Below are positions 33,395 to 45,225 of a stretch of 64,000 bases of DNA, in pieces. The notes beneath the pieces were generated by a model, which was given only the letters and a program-made list of their open reading frames with translations, searched no databases and had not been told where the DNA came from. Both the position numbers and the translations under genes were made by a program. Position 1 is the stretch's first letter. Each line of letters opens with the position of its first letter. This DNA is from Lepus europaeus (taxonomy: Eukaryota; Chordata; Mammalia; Lagomorpha; Leporidae): positions 40,220,077 through 40,284,076 of the forward strand of contig NC_084834.1 in NCBI RefSeq assembly GCF_033115175.1, in the 5' to 3' direction.

Positions 33395-33850
33395 AGAGAA
33401 CTTCTACTTTGATTATGGTCTTACTTAAATAATGTCAGAGTTTGTGATCTCAAGAGGCTTCCATAGCTTTGGCAGCTCATGACAAGAACATCGAGTGATC
33501 ACTGACGTCATAAATAAGAGTGTCAATTGTCAAATCAACAACAGGAGTCACTGTGCACTTACTTTCCATGTGGGACCTCTGTCCTTAATGTGTTGTACTA
33601 TGATAATTAACGGTAAAATCAGTTTTCAAACCACACTTTATACTTTGTATGTCTGTGTGGGTGCAAACTATTGAAACCTTTACTTAGTATAATATTGATC
33701 TTCTGTATATAAAGATAATTAAAAATTAATCTTAATGAAGAAGGGATGGTGGGATTGTTTGGGGGTGGGAAGGCGGGTATGAGGGGAAGAACTTCTATAA
33801 TCCAAAAGTTGTACTTACAAAATTTATATTTATTAAATAAAAGCTTTCTA
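33395..33850 (+). mobile_element. Rabbit L1 3' end inserted in the ERV
   Basis: Plus-strand lagomorph L1 3' UTR: 'tcaagaggcttccatagctt', 'caacaggagtcactgtgcac', 'ttaatgtgttgtactatgat', 'gatcttctgtatataaagat', a G-rich stretch, and 'atttattaaataaaagcttt' at the end. It separates ERV gag from the ERV leader, so it is younger than the provirus. The 5' boundary may lie as far left as ~33,365. No clear target-site duplication found. Confidence 0.85.
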
Positions 33851-34041
33851 CAAAAGCTGTCCACAAGAAGGAATTTAACCTAGCACTAGAATTTTTGGAG
33901 GGGAGTTAAAAAACATGTGGGAAGGACTTGTGGAGGAAACTCAAAGGACTCACATTGTTTCCAAGGATTGTGACCTGTGTGGCATGTCAAAGGAGCAATG
34001 GAGAAGTGGAGGTCCCCCAAGGATTTGTCACTTTGAAATTG

Positions 34042-34059
34042 CCTTGTGTTTATGCACCA
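34042..34059 (-). promoter_or_regulatory. ERV primer-binding site
   Basis: Two bases after the LTR end, the minus strand reads TGGTGCATAAACACAAGG. Retroviral primer-binding sites begin with TGG and pair with a tRNA 3' end. Compared from memory with the complement of a tRNA-Phe 3' end, 12 of 18 positions agree, with several differences at former CpG or C/G positions, as expected from decay. Assignment to Phe is tentative. Confidence 0.65.
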
Positions 34060-34061
34060 AA

Positions 34062-34393
34062 TGTTAAGTGTTAAGATTTCTAGTTTCACAAAGATGACCA
34101 AAGTGGAAAAAGCCTGGTGGCTGGTGGTGGTCCATTTTTAATCCACTTGTTGGGAGAGGTCATGTGGATGTGCAAAGTGTGCATCCATCCTGTTAAGGTG
34201 GGTGGGTGGGTGGGGGTGTTCAGAAGGCTCATTGGTAAAGGCAGTTTATTTACAGTGTATTCTCTTAGCAATTTGGAATATCCCAAGTAAGGGGCTGGGA
34301 GCTGAATGCTAGGCAATAAAAATTCCAGTAGTTGTTAGATTAGCTGCCTGTGTCCAGTATCAATGGGATTGGGATTGACTATTCATGCTAACA
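34062..34393 (-). repeat. ERV 5' LTR (332 bp)
   Basis: Plus-strand ends are tgtta...taaca, the short perfect inverted ends with TG/CA expected of an LTR. In the minus orientation a polyadenylation signal (AATAAA, plus-strand 34,245-34,250) lies about 185 bp before the primer-binding site. A (GGTG)n-like tract at about 34,195-34,218 lies in the R/U5 side. No partner LTR is present in the window, so divergence dating is not possible. Confidence 0.8.
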
Positions 34394-34494
34394 CATCCTT
34401 GGTGTTGACTTGAGCAACTGAATAAGTAACTTAGCATCTATTGGGATAAGAGAGACGGAGCCTTTTTTTTTTCTGTTGTTGTTGTTCCTTTTTT

Positions 34495-34700
34495 AAGACT
34501 TATTTATTTTTATTTATGTGAAAGGTAGTGTTACTTAGGAAAAGAGAGGAGAGGCAGAATTACAGAAAGAGAGAGAGAGAGAGGAAGAGAAAGAGAGAGA
34601 AAATCTACCATCCACTGAATTACTCTCTAAATGGCCGCAATGGCTGGGGCTGGGTCAAGCTGAAGCCAGGAGCCCAGAGCTTCTTCTTGGTCTCCCATAG
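34495..34700 (-). mobile_element. CSINE, head truncated
   Basis: Reverse complement: 'aagacttatttatttttatt' tail, (GA)n, 'ggagcccagagcttcttctt' core, ending abruptly after 'ggtctcccatag'. The tRNA-like head (the element's 5' end) is missing. Confidence 0.8.
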
Positions 34701-35536
34701 ATATTTCTCAATGGAAGGAATCAAATGGACAGCCATTTATAGACTTTGTGTCTACAGACTTTGTTGGAAAGTTAAATGTGATTATTAGAGAAAAATAAAG
34801 AATAGTGGTGCGTCTCAAACACTTAAAAATAAAACAGGAAAACAATAAGATTGAAGTCAAGAGAAAAATATTAAAGATGTATCAGCTGTGCTGAATAAAA
34901 AACATTAAGAATATCACAAAGAAAATCAGATAATAATTATTAAGTTTGGGAAATCTATTGAGATAATAACAGCTTTCACAAACTGTAGAATGTAGTGGTT
35001 TTATAATAATTTTAGGAGAAAAAATGAAGATGTGATTACAGATAATTTTTTCAAGTGGTTTAACTGTGAAGGCGATATGAGAAATGCTGTATAGCAGATG
35101 GAATGATAAATGAGAGAGTATTTACTTTTAATAAAATCAGAGATTTAATGAATGTTTTTACATTAAATGAACTGGTCAAGTGGAAAAGGAGAAACTAATG
35201 TTGCAAGACAAGGATTAATCAAGGATCAAAATCCTTGAGAAAGAGGATGGACTGCATTCAGAACAGGGGAGGTTAGCATTCAAATTTAACAGGAGTGATA
35301 ACATTTCCTGCAGCTGTAATTGGAAGGAGGCAGAGAGTATACAAATGCAAATGGACTGGGAGATTTAATGGCAGTAAATGAGTAAGTTCATGTAGATTGT
35401 TTTAATAACATCATTAAAATAAGAGGAAAATTATCTGCTTAGAAGTGGAGTGAGAAGCATATTGTGTTACCATCTGTAAACTGAAATTTACACTTTAGAT
35501 ATATGTGAGTGTATACATGTGTATATATATATATGT
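34701..35536. other. Unique AT-rich sequence, no gene seen
   Basis: No recognisable element. Ends in a (TA)n(TG)n microsatellite at about 35,519-35,552. Confidence 0.5.
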
Positions 35537-35540
35537 GTGT

Positions 35541-35848
35541 GTGTGTGTGTGATGTATTTATTTATTTGAAAGGCAGAGTTGCAGAGAGAGGAGACAGAGA
35601 GATAGACTTTCTGTCTTCTCTTTCACTCCCCAAATGACTGCAGTGGTGGTCCAGGTAAATTCCAGGAGCCTGGAACTCCATCCAGGTCTCCCATACACAT
35701 GTCAGGGGTCTAAGTACTTGGGACATTTTATGGTGCTTTTCTAGGCTCATTAGTAGGGAGCTGGATTGAAACTGGAGTATTCATCTGGGATCTCAGCATG
35801 ACTTCACAGGCAGAGCTATAACCCACTGTGCCACAATGGTGGTCACTT
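35541..35848 (-). mobile_element. CSINE, first of a pair
   Basis: Reverse complement beginning next to a (TG)n microsatellite: 'gtatttatttatttgaaagg', (GA)n, core 'aggagcctggaactccatcc', head end 'cccactgtgccacaatggtg'. Confidence 0.87.
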
Positions 35849-35855
35849 CTTTTTC

Positions 35856-36178
35856 TTTTTTAAAGATTTTATTTATTTATTTGAGAGGTAGAGTTACAGA
35901 CAGTGAGAGGAAGAGAAAGCGAGAAAGGTCTTCCAACTGCTGGTTCACTCCCCAAATGGCTGCAAAGGCCGAAGCTGAGCTGATCTGAAGCCAGGAGCCT
36001 CCGCAGAGTCTCCCATGTGGAATGCAGGGGTTCAAGGACTTTTGCTATCTTCTACTGCTTGCCGAGGCCATAGCAGAGAGCTGGATATGAAGAGGAGCAG
36101 CTGGGACTAGACCAGGCCCTCGTATGGGATGATGGCGCCGCATGTGGAGGATTAATCTATTGCTCCACAGCACCAGCC
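35856..36178 (-). mobile_element. CSINE, second of a pair
   Basis: Reverse complement immediately after the previous element: 'aaagattttatttatttatt', core 'gaagccaggagcctccgcag', head end 'gctccacagcaccagcctt'. Same orientation as its neighbour; insertion of one into the A-rich flank of the other is likely. Confidence 0.88.
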
Positions 36179-38239
36179 TTTTGTTTTATTTTTTAAAGAC
36201 TGAATTATAATGCATTTCTTGGTATAATTTTAGCATAGGCTGGTAATGAAAAATAGAGATTTATGGTCCTTGAAGTATGCATCACCAACCATTAACAAGT
36301 GATCACCCAGATATTAAGACCTGACATTTGCCTTTACTCACTTAACAACAAAGTTTTCATCTTGGAGTAAAAATATTAGCATACTGACAGCATACACATA
36401 ATGAACAATGCCTACCAGTAGATACTTTTAAAACAATAGTAGTTTTGTGTGCCATATAAATCAACACTTATTCGCATTCCAGCATATCCATAGTGTATGA
36501 CCAACTCCCACAGTTTTACAAAGGCAGGCAATGTAGCAATGGTAAAACTAAGTACCTATAGCAGCTTGAATTAATCATCATCAGCAACTGGTATTTAATA
36601 AATGCTAAGTGTTATTAGGAGATAGTTCTGTTCCTAGATTCCCCCAAACAACAAGGTTTATTGCTGTTGCATTCTATTTGATAAAATGTTTCATTTTCCC
36701 TATAGAGCCTCTGAGACATTCTATTAACAAGAAGAGAATAAAATGCCTGAGGAGGTAGGGAATAATTTCCATATATCCTATTTGTGATTTAGTTGGATAG
36801 GATGCCAAAAATATAAAAAACAAAGGACCACAGAGAGCATTGAGATTTGGCTAGTATTTGTTTCAGTGAAAATATTCACACACCTTTTTTTCCTATTGAT
36901 GTTTGTTTTCAAATGAAGAAGTAGGATAAGGCATGTTAACTAGATTTCCTTTTAGGGGGCCTTTTTAACAGAAAGTAATTTATTTTAATGAAAAATACAA
37001 TATAGTACACAACAAATGCTTTAAGGAGAAAGCTACTTTTTAGAAGAAAAATAAAATGACTCTATTCATCTATTAGGACAATCATCTATGTAATCAATTA
37101 GTAATAATAGCATACATGTCTTGATTTATCTTTATATGGATCAATAGCTAGTCACCTTTTCTATTGTATGCAAATTATCTTTTAAATGAAGTGGGGATGC
37201 CAGATGCACAGCAATACTCTTCTTTGAACATATGAATTTCTAGGAAATGTACAGTAAAATTTACTTACAGGAAAATCATCACATTTAAATTAAAGACGTC
37301 AGTGGGAAAAATTTAATTAAATAAACTGAGACAGAATTGACTCGTTAAAAAAAAAAGAGATGTTTGTGTAACACGATTTAAGAATCCTCTTTCCAATTTA
37401 TCTAATTTGATTGACCATGTTTTACTTGACTTTCATTCCTAGTAATTCTCTGCTGCATTTTCTCCTTATTTCACAGAAAATAAAGGAATAAATAAAATAT
37501 AGAACATACACACACCACACACACACACACAAACCCGAGTGCATAATATTCAGAAAACTGTTGCAAAATGTTCATACATTGCTTGGATGTCCTTTAATCC
37601 TCTTTCAAATACATTAATTATGAATATGCTTACTGTGTGAATATGTGCATGCTATCATTACTTTGGGTTGTACTTTCTTCAATTATGAAATAAGGTATAT
37701 TGACCTTCTGTTCTCTGAGATTCCTTGAGATGTGAGCTTCTATGATTTGAATCAGATTACCCAGTTGATCCACAGAGCATGGATAGGATGACACTTGGGC
37801 CATGCTAAAATTGATTAGAAGTGGGAGTGGTAGCAGCAATACTGAAGTTACTGCACCTGTCACGTTTCATTAAGGTTAGTCCATTTACCTGGACACTGAG
37901 CATTTTTAGAACTGTCATTCACTACCTTACAGTCTTGCATGTGCCTTCCACAACCCTAGGGAACACAAAAGTACTTGTTGCTTTGGGTTAAACTGAATAA
38001 ACACATAAGAATTTTCCTGAACTGGAGAGGTCAGGTGTGAGGTTAGAAGGCACCAGGGGGATAAGAAGGAAGTATAACAAATGGGATCATTACCTCTGAG
38101 TTGTTATTTTCTCCAGTACTGTTTAACCTAATGATAGAATCAATAACATCTTGAACTTTCCATGTGGATTGGATAAGTTTCTTTGAACATAGATTGAAGC
38201 TTGAAATCAGATTAAATATAGACTCATAAGTCTTTTTTC
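36179..38239. other. Unique AT-rich sequence, no gene seen
   Basis: No gene or recognisable element. A short (CA)n microsatellite lies at about 37,506-37,532. Confidence 0.55.
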
Positions 38240-38492
38240 TAACGTCTTTATTTATATAAGGTGAACAAATTTCATGTATTTCATATATACAGATGAAGGA
38301 GCATAATGATACTTCCCACCCTAACCCCCTACCCATGCTCCCACTGTTTCTTCTCCTACCTTTCTGATTCTTTCTTCTAACTTTTACAATGACACACTTT
38401 CAGTTTATTTTAAGTTTATTTTATAATCATAAGTTTCACCTGCCACTAAGTAAAGAGTTCAACAAAGAAGAAAAAAAAAATACCGTTGAAAA
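38240..38492 (-). mobile_element. Lagomorph L1 3' end, minus strand
   Basis: Shares an ordered set of words with 62,561-62,800: 'acaaatttcatgtatttcat', 'gcataatgatacttcccacc', 'ttacaatgacacactttcag' and 'gagttcaacaaagaagaaaa'. The same order is expected of the reverse complement of a lagomorph L1 3' UTR. Confidence 0.7.
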
Positions 38493-38649
38493 GTTGCTTC
38501 TAATAAAGGAAAGATAATGTTGTTAGGAAGTAGAAATTGAGATGTGTTAAATTGAAGGAGTTTCGTTTTTACTGTAAATACCCCCAATGGATTTGATTTC
38601 TCCTCTATTTGTGGCAAAAGTGTGTTGTTGTAACTAGATAAACAAATCA

Positions 38650-38770
38650 TGAGAAAAGGAAGGGAAGGAAAGGAGAGGGGAGGGGAGGGGAGGGAAGGAA
38701 GGAAGGGGAGGGGAGATGAGGGGAAAAGAAAAGAAAAGAAAGAAAGGAAAAGAAAAAAAGAAAAGAAAAG
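38650..38770 (+). repeat. Pure purine (GGGA/GGAA/AAAG)n tract
   Basis: About 120 bp made almost only of A and G, running from aaggaagggaaggaaagg through gaggggaggggagggg to aaaagaaaagaaaagaaa, with hardly a pyrimidine. The 104-codon Gly/Glu/Lys/Arg-rich frame across it is a translation artefact of the tract. Confidence 0.9.
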
Positions 38771-38779
38771 CAATCACTG

Positions 38780-39808
38780 GAATATCAGGAGAGTAAAGAA
38801 ATCATGGAGAAGTGACACGAATACTGATCAAAGACTTTTAACTGTCCCTTACTTGTTACCTATCACTACTTTTAAATCTCCTCATTCATACCTCTTTTAT
38901 TACTCTCACACAGGTATGGCTCTATTCTCCTCTATAAATCTTAATTGTGTTCTGCAGACATAAAAGAAGCCAACTTTCTACCCCAAGAATATTTGGAAAT
39001 TTGATGTATGTGTCGAGAAGGGGAATGTTTTGTTAAATCATTGTAGGAACCAGTTTTAGTGAGTGGCGAGAATGTCAAGAATCCTGAAATGCATGGGAGA
39101 ATCCCACAAAATGAAGAGCAATTGTGCCCTAAATACTAATAGCATATCTGTTGAGAAACAGTGCATGACTTTTTCCAATATGTGTGTTATCTTTCACTGA
39201 TATGCGATCTGCCATATAGTTCCAAGATTATGATTCACACGAATAGCTCTTTTTTGAAGTATTCTTAGGAATATCTATTACACACAAACCCAAGGGAATT
39301 TTACCTATGTATAGCATTCCTATCTTTATATCATGGTTATTATGTATTAATAAAAACATTTAATTTTAATTTTTATAAATACATATGACATTAAATAAAT
39401 AATAAATTTTAAAGCAAAATCATTTCCTTATACTTCTAAATTCTTTATTTTTGTGCTTCAATTAGGACAGTGCTTCTAACATAAAACCTATTGGGAACTA
39501 CCACCGCTGTGAGTAGCATTTTCATTTAATGATTTAGCATAAAGCTCAATTCTAGGCATACTAAGGGGATTTAGGTCCTTTTTTTTTCTTTTTCTTTAAA
39601 TGAGAACATATAGTATCTTGTTTTTGAAGTATTTATACTTAATTTACAAGATTGATTCTTCAAATATTCAGATTTCTAATTAATGCACATTATCAGTAGT
39701 TTTCAGGAAGCAAAAGGTGCAGAAAATTTATGAACTTAATCCAGTGCCCTGTAGTTAACAAGACTATGGATAATCTCTGGTGATTTTGAAATTTATAGTA
39801 TAATGAGT
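38780..39808. other. Unique AT-rich sequence
   Basis: No recognisable element and no coding signal. Confidence 0.5.
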
Positions 39809-39824
39809 GAAATGCATACCTTTT

Positions 39825-40164
39825 TTTAAAAAAAGATTTTGTTATTTGAAAGTCAGAGTTACATACACATACGCATAGAGAGAGAAAGAGAGAGAGAGTG
39901 TGTCTTCCATTCACTGACTCACTCCTCAAGTGGCTGTAGTGGTCAGGGCTGAGCCAGGCTGAAGCCAGGAGCCAAGTGTTTCATCCGGGTCTCCCATGTG
40001 GGTGGCAGAGGCACAAGCACTTGGACAATCTGCTGCTGCTTTCCCCCAGGCCATTACAAGGGAGCTGGATTGGAAGTGGAGTAGCAGAGACACGAACCAG
40101 TGCCTGTATGGGATGACAGTATCACAGGTGGTAGTTTTGCTAGCTGTACCAAAATGCCAGACCT
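39825..40164 (-). mobile_element. CSINE with matched duplication
   Basis: Reverse complement: 'aaaaagattttgttatttga', (GA)n, core 'gaagccaggagccaagtgtt', head end 'accaaaatgccagac'. Target-site duplication gaaatgcatacctttt (39,809-39,824) against gaaatgagcacctttt (40,165-40,180). Confidence 0.9.
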
Positions 40165-40180
40165 GAAATGAGCACCTTTT

Positions 40181-41117
40181 CACTTGATTACTGTTTATAG
40201 TCCTTGCCTATAATCCCACTGAACTATGGTCTCTTTATTTGTTGCCCTCTTTATTGATTATGACTTAGACTATAGTGTGAATTAAAATTATGCTATCTCA
40301 AAAATTAAAAAAGAAAGGAAGAGAGGGAGGGAAGGAGAGAGGGAGGGTGAAAGTATTGTATTTTTAGAATTGCATCTGGAAACTGCATTAAATCTGTTAT
40401 CTTTCTATTAATATCACTTTAATATGAGAATTGATAAGAGCTGAGTTGTGAATATCATGAGGTTGCTGTGACTCTTAGGATCTAATCTATTAACAAATTC
40501 CTTAAAAAATATGGAAACAGTACTTGAAATTGATTCTTGGGATATGAGTGTGGTGCTGTTTCTACTGTATAATACTTGTTTCTTTATCAATGATGATTAT
40601 AATACATACAGTAATTCTTGTGAGAAAACAATGCCATTGATGATCATAATTTGTAAGCATCTTAGTCCTCATAGACTTATACATATTATTCTCAATTTGG
40701 AGAATCTTTTTGATTGATTATATAATATTTCATTTGTCGCATGTCCTATTTGAAATCATAGTGTACTTTCATGTCATATTCAAACAATTTTTGAAGTAGT
40801 GTGATATATTTTCTCTAACTCATGCTATTTCTCTCATATATTCTCTCTTGAAAAGTAAAATCCATGCCTGCTTTATCTCACTAATTTTTGACTATGATCT
40901 TACTAGAGAATTTTTTTAAAGTTTACATTTGGCACAGTTTACACAATTTGTTAGAGGACTCAAAATATAGAATCTATATAAAATATTTTTGTAACTCACT
41001 CCAACTGATGTTAGCTTTTTAAATCTATTCTGCTTTAAAAATTCATGTATGATTTTTAAAAATCATTTATTAATGAAAATTGCAAAAATACTCAAAGCAT
41101 ATCATGCTCAAACTGTG
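40181..41117. other. Unique AT-rich sequence
   Basis: No gene seen. A short (GGGA)-like purine run lies at about 40,312-40,350. Confidence 0.5.
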
Positions 41118-41124
41118 TATCAGT

Positions 41125-41203
41125 TTGAGATACCTCTCTCTCTCTTTCTCTCTCTCCCCTTTCTCCTTTTCAAATAAATTAAATAAATCAATACAACTTT
41201 TTA
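41125..41203 (+). mobile_element. CSINE tail fragment
   Basis: Only the 3' part survives: (CTCT)n then 'cttttcaaataaattaaata' and an A/T-rich tail. The head and body are absent. Confidence 0.55.
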
Positions 41204-41616
41204 AAACCATGCTAAACAAAGAAAATATCCTTAATATTAACTTAATTTTTAAAATATATTGTTCAATCACCTATTTCTAGAATCTCATGTTGATTCTTTA
41301 ATTGTGTGTATTCTTTCTGCAAGAAACACATAGTAAATTTTCATAAGTCTAGTTATTTTGCAAATTAAACTAAAGATTTGAAATTCTGGGCACACCCAGG
41401 TTTACAATTTTGTCTCAATTATTTTGAATTTAAGGGAGTTATGTTTCTCTCAATTGGCATCATTGTAATTTTCTATTCTTTTAATAAGTGAAATTTAATG
41501 AATGATATTTTTCCAGGATTGTAGTGATTGAAACCAGGTAGCAGCTCTTGAGCACATCCACCTCGTATGTGACCAATTGCAACCTAAGAGCACTTAGGAG
41601 GACTCTGGAATTCTGT

Positions 41617-41955
41617 ATGGGCGGGCATTCAACCTAGCAGGTAAGATGACTTTGTCCCACATCAGAATGCCTAGGTTTGATTCCCAGCTCCAGTTTGACT
41701 CCAGTTTCCTGCTAATGTGGGCCCTGGAAGGTAGCAGTGATGTCTCAAGCACTTGGGTACCTCTTTCCCATGATGGAGATCTGGTTATTTTCTCTGTTAT
41801 TGGCTCCAGCTGTGGCCCAGCCCCAACCCAGACCCAAGTAAATACTATGGACATTTGAAGACCGAATAGTGGATAGGAGTTCTCCCAGTCTGTCTGTCTC
41901 TTTTTATCTAATTGTATTTCAGTATTCATGTCGCAAATAAGTAAAAATTATTTTT
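41617..41955 (+). mobile_element. CSINE, old diverged copy
   Basis: Plus-strand copy: 'gggcgggcattcaacctagc' head, 'gcctaggtttgattcccagc' B-box region, 'ggctccagctgtggcccagc' body, 'aatagtggataggagttct', and a (TC)n with an 'aaataagtaaa' tail. Confidence 0.75.
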
Positions 41956-42787
41956 AAAACATCCTTTGTTTAAGACATTTTATATTTCCTGCAACAAAAT
42001 AGTAGTTAGCAGTTTATTTTTCAATAAATATTACATGCTGTATAAATAAATATTATTACTGGAACTAGAAGAAAAGGATATAGTTAATATTGCCTGCACT
42101 TTAGAATTTCATCATATAATGCTAATTTGGCTGCATACAACAAGAGATTGTCTATGTTAATTTTGAAAAAAAATTCATTGCTTCTATAGAGAATCTCATA
42201 AAATGCCTGAAGCTGTGTAGCAGAAGCACCACAATGGGCTGAAGTAGTAGCATAAACCTTTAGACTAATTAATTTTGCAATTTCAAGTTAATTTTCTTCT
42301 GATGTTTTAATTTTGGATTTCTGGATGGAAATAATCTAGTTATTGGAATTTGAGTGTCCTAATCATTTGCAAGAATTATTTTATGTCTTTATCATTGACT
42401 CCATTTCTCCTGCTAATTAAATAGAATTTATTTTTGTTTCTATTTTCCCAGACTCTTTTTCTTATGACTTTTGACCGAAACTTCCTTTTTCTAAAACTAC
42501 CACTAAACATGTCAACCTAAATCATTTCATGTTGAATAAAACATAGTATACTTAATTAGGTAAACTTTTAAGACTAAATACTCTGTATTGTTTTTAACAC
42601 TGTGCCACAGACAATAGCCTTATACATTGTTGCTTTTATTTTATAGTGGAAAAGAATATATTCTGAGAATATGTACTGCCGGTCCAGTTTAAGCTTTACC
42701 TCTCATTGGTTATCTAGTTTCCAAGAAACTAAACACATTTCTATAAAGTTTTTAAAAAATTTCCGCACAAAACTTTTAGGTTTCTAA
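41956..42787. other. Unique AT-rich sequence
   Basis: No gene or named element seen. Confidence 0.5.
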
Positions 42788-43140
42788 GTGCTCTGGTCTG
42801 AATCTATGAAGATACCGCCACAACACCTCTCTCAAATTCATATGTTGAAATCCTAACTCCCAAAGTGATGGCGGAGACTTTAGGAGTAATGAAAACACTG
42901 GACAAAGCGTTGACTCATGAATTGCTGACCTTATAAAAGAGGCCACAGGGACAACCCTCAGTCCTTGTCTTATGTGAGCGTATAGTGGAACGACTGACCC
43001 TTACCAGAAACTGCATATTCCAGCATCCATATCATGAGCTCTCCAACCTCCAGATTTAGGAGAAATAAATCTATGTTGCTTATAAGTCACTCACTTTGTG
43101 GCATTTGAATATAGGAGCCTGAATGCACTAATATGATGAG
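42788..43140 (+). mobile_element. MaLR LTR
   Basis: Typical MaLR/MST-like words in order: 'tctggtctgaatctatgaag', 'ttcatatgttgaaatcctaa', 'gacttatgaattgctg'-like region, 'ccttataaaagaggccacag', 'ccaacctccagatttaggag', 'aaataaatctatgttgctta' (polyadenylation region) and 'gcctgaatgcacta'. Solitary; no internal region adjoining. Confidence 0.75.
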
Positions 43141-45225
43141 TTCCACCTGATTTGTTAAATCAGTACTATAGTGCTCTCTCTCTCTAATATACGCAAGACA
43201 TGATCATGCACACACATTAGAAAATAATGGTAGGGAGCTGTTTAAGGACCTGGGGAGAGTGATAGGGAGAAGGAATGAAAGCCCATGCTGAGGTTCATTG
43301 TTAAAACAGTAACTGCTGTGGACAATTAAGCTCAGTAATATCAACAGATTCTAAAAAGCTGCACACCAGGTACTTCAGAATTGTCTACTTCAGGGAACAA
43401 AATATGGACTATTTCTCCACTAGCTCCAAAGTCCCATTGGTCAAATTCACCCAATGAGATAAAGATAACTTTCTCACATTTCCAGATCCAATGTGTTTGT
43501 GTGTGTTCAAGATATCTTTAATTGCTGATATGTGTAAGCTATTACTAGATGGTACCATCTGGAACATGGTTTCATGAAAAAGCCATAATAGTGGAGTTAA
43601 TTTGAACTCAGCAGATATTAGAATACATAAGTGTCTGCTACCACCGGGAAAATCCAGAACCTAGCATATATTTTGGTCTCTACTAGTATCTAGTATATGT
43701 TTAATATGAATGGATGAAACTTAGAGGCCAATGACAACTATACTATAGAGGTAGGTATTGAGAGGTTTGTTTAGAATGCCAAGTAGTAGTCTAAAATATG
43801 CTAAAGATAACTCCACAGGTTTGTTGAGTTTAAATACTTAAAGATACATCATCCTTTCTCTTATCAAACTATAAATTTTACTGTTCTAAAAGTGTAAAGA
43901 ATGCCTTTTCAGTTTGATATCCATAGGGGGGCTCAAGTTTCAAAATCCATAATGCTTCACTTCAATCTTATTCTCAAACTTTTTGATTGCTTCTTTCTTT
44001 CAACTAAACTTTGAAATCTTATTGTAGATTGTTTCAAAAACATGACCTATAAAGAGCCAGCCATCAAAAACAGAACATGCTAACAGACAAAAGAGGTAGA
44101 CAAACCCAGGATCACACAGAATGTTGCTTAATAGTGACTTATGGAGAGAAATGTGTCTTCAGCAGCAACAGGACAAGAGGATCACAGTGCCATGATGCAG
44201 GAGAAAAAGTTCATGTGTTAATCAAGACAAAGCTGACTTGTGACCAGCTAGAATGTTTTGGACATTCTTAAGACATCAGATTAGAGGTGTTTCAAGCGTG
44301 ATTATCTTAATTGTTTTGTTTATCTCCTGGGGCTTGGATGGCTACCAAGGTCACGTAGACAGCAAGATGATGGAGATACAACCAGGATGGTTACAGTCCT
44401 GTCAATATCTATAGAGATATTAGACAATCTGATTTGTATGTTTTGGTTTTTCCCTCCATGCCATTCTGATGGTCAGAATATGTGGAAAATTTCCACTTGC
44501 ATCATTCTATTTAGATAAGGCCATGATTCTGCTATTCTCCTTCCATCTCTACAAAGTCTGAGTCTAATTCTCTGCTTTTTCTCTAACTTCTGTTATCCGT
44601 TCATGGAGAGGGTATTATCCATATTCTGGGTTTAAGAAAGGAAGATTGGAAAGCAGGTTGGTGACAGTGTGTGTATGGTCATTGGTCAACAATTTAATTT
44701 TCAAGACAATTGTGACTTCAGTGCCAAGAAGCAGAGACAAGATGGATACAAGTTAAGAAATTTCATGCAGTCCAGAGTAGGAAAACTTGACAATTACTGA
44801 AACATTTTATTCCATCATAATTGATTAAGTATTACTACTTATACTTCCAGTACTGAACAAAAAATTCCTCCCATATAAGATTCAGTAAAAACATTTATTT
44901 ACCAAAGAACTAAAAGGTTTTATTGTAACATATACACTATTTCAAAATAAAATAAAATAAAATAAAAATTAAAACACAGGTGTTTTAATGCAGAGAAATG
45001 CAGTATAATAGAATAGAACTAGCTTATGGTCTCCTATGTACATTGGTAATCACTCTGAAAATATCTGTTATTGTACAGATAAAATTAAATGTTACTAGAG
45101 GATCTTCATAGATGTTTGGAAGTTTGCTGCAATTACCAAAAATTACAAATTAATTACTTATAACCTAAAATAAGTTAATATTATTTTCATTATAATAAAT
45201 TAAACCAATTTAACCCTTGATAATG
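43141..45225. other. Unique sequence, no gene seen
   Basis: No recognisable element. A 64-codon ATG frame at 44,077-44,271 has no identifiable homology or context. Confidence 0.5.

Larger units (their letters stand above)
28785..34393 (-). mobile_element. Decayed class I endogenous retrovirus, 3'-truncated
   Basis: Reading leftwards from 34,393: LTR, primer-binding site, short leader, gag (MA, CA, NC remnants), protease, reverse transcriptase, tether and RNase H, and the N-terminal part of integrase, all in canonical gammaretrovirus-like order. The match stops in the integrase core near 28,785. The rest of integrase, env and the 3' LTR are missing. A rabbit L1 3' end lies between the leader and gag. 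Every gene has stops and frame changes; nothing here can encode a viral protein. The left boundary is defined only by loss of homology. Confidence 0.9.

Noticed and set aside
38459..38963. Low-complexity frames rich in Phe/Ser/Pro or Gly/Glu/Lys
   Set aside because: They are translations of the purine tract at 38,650-38,770 and its complement.
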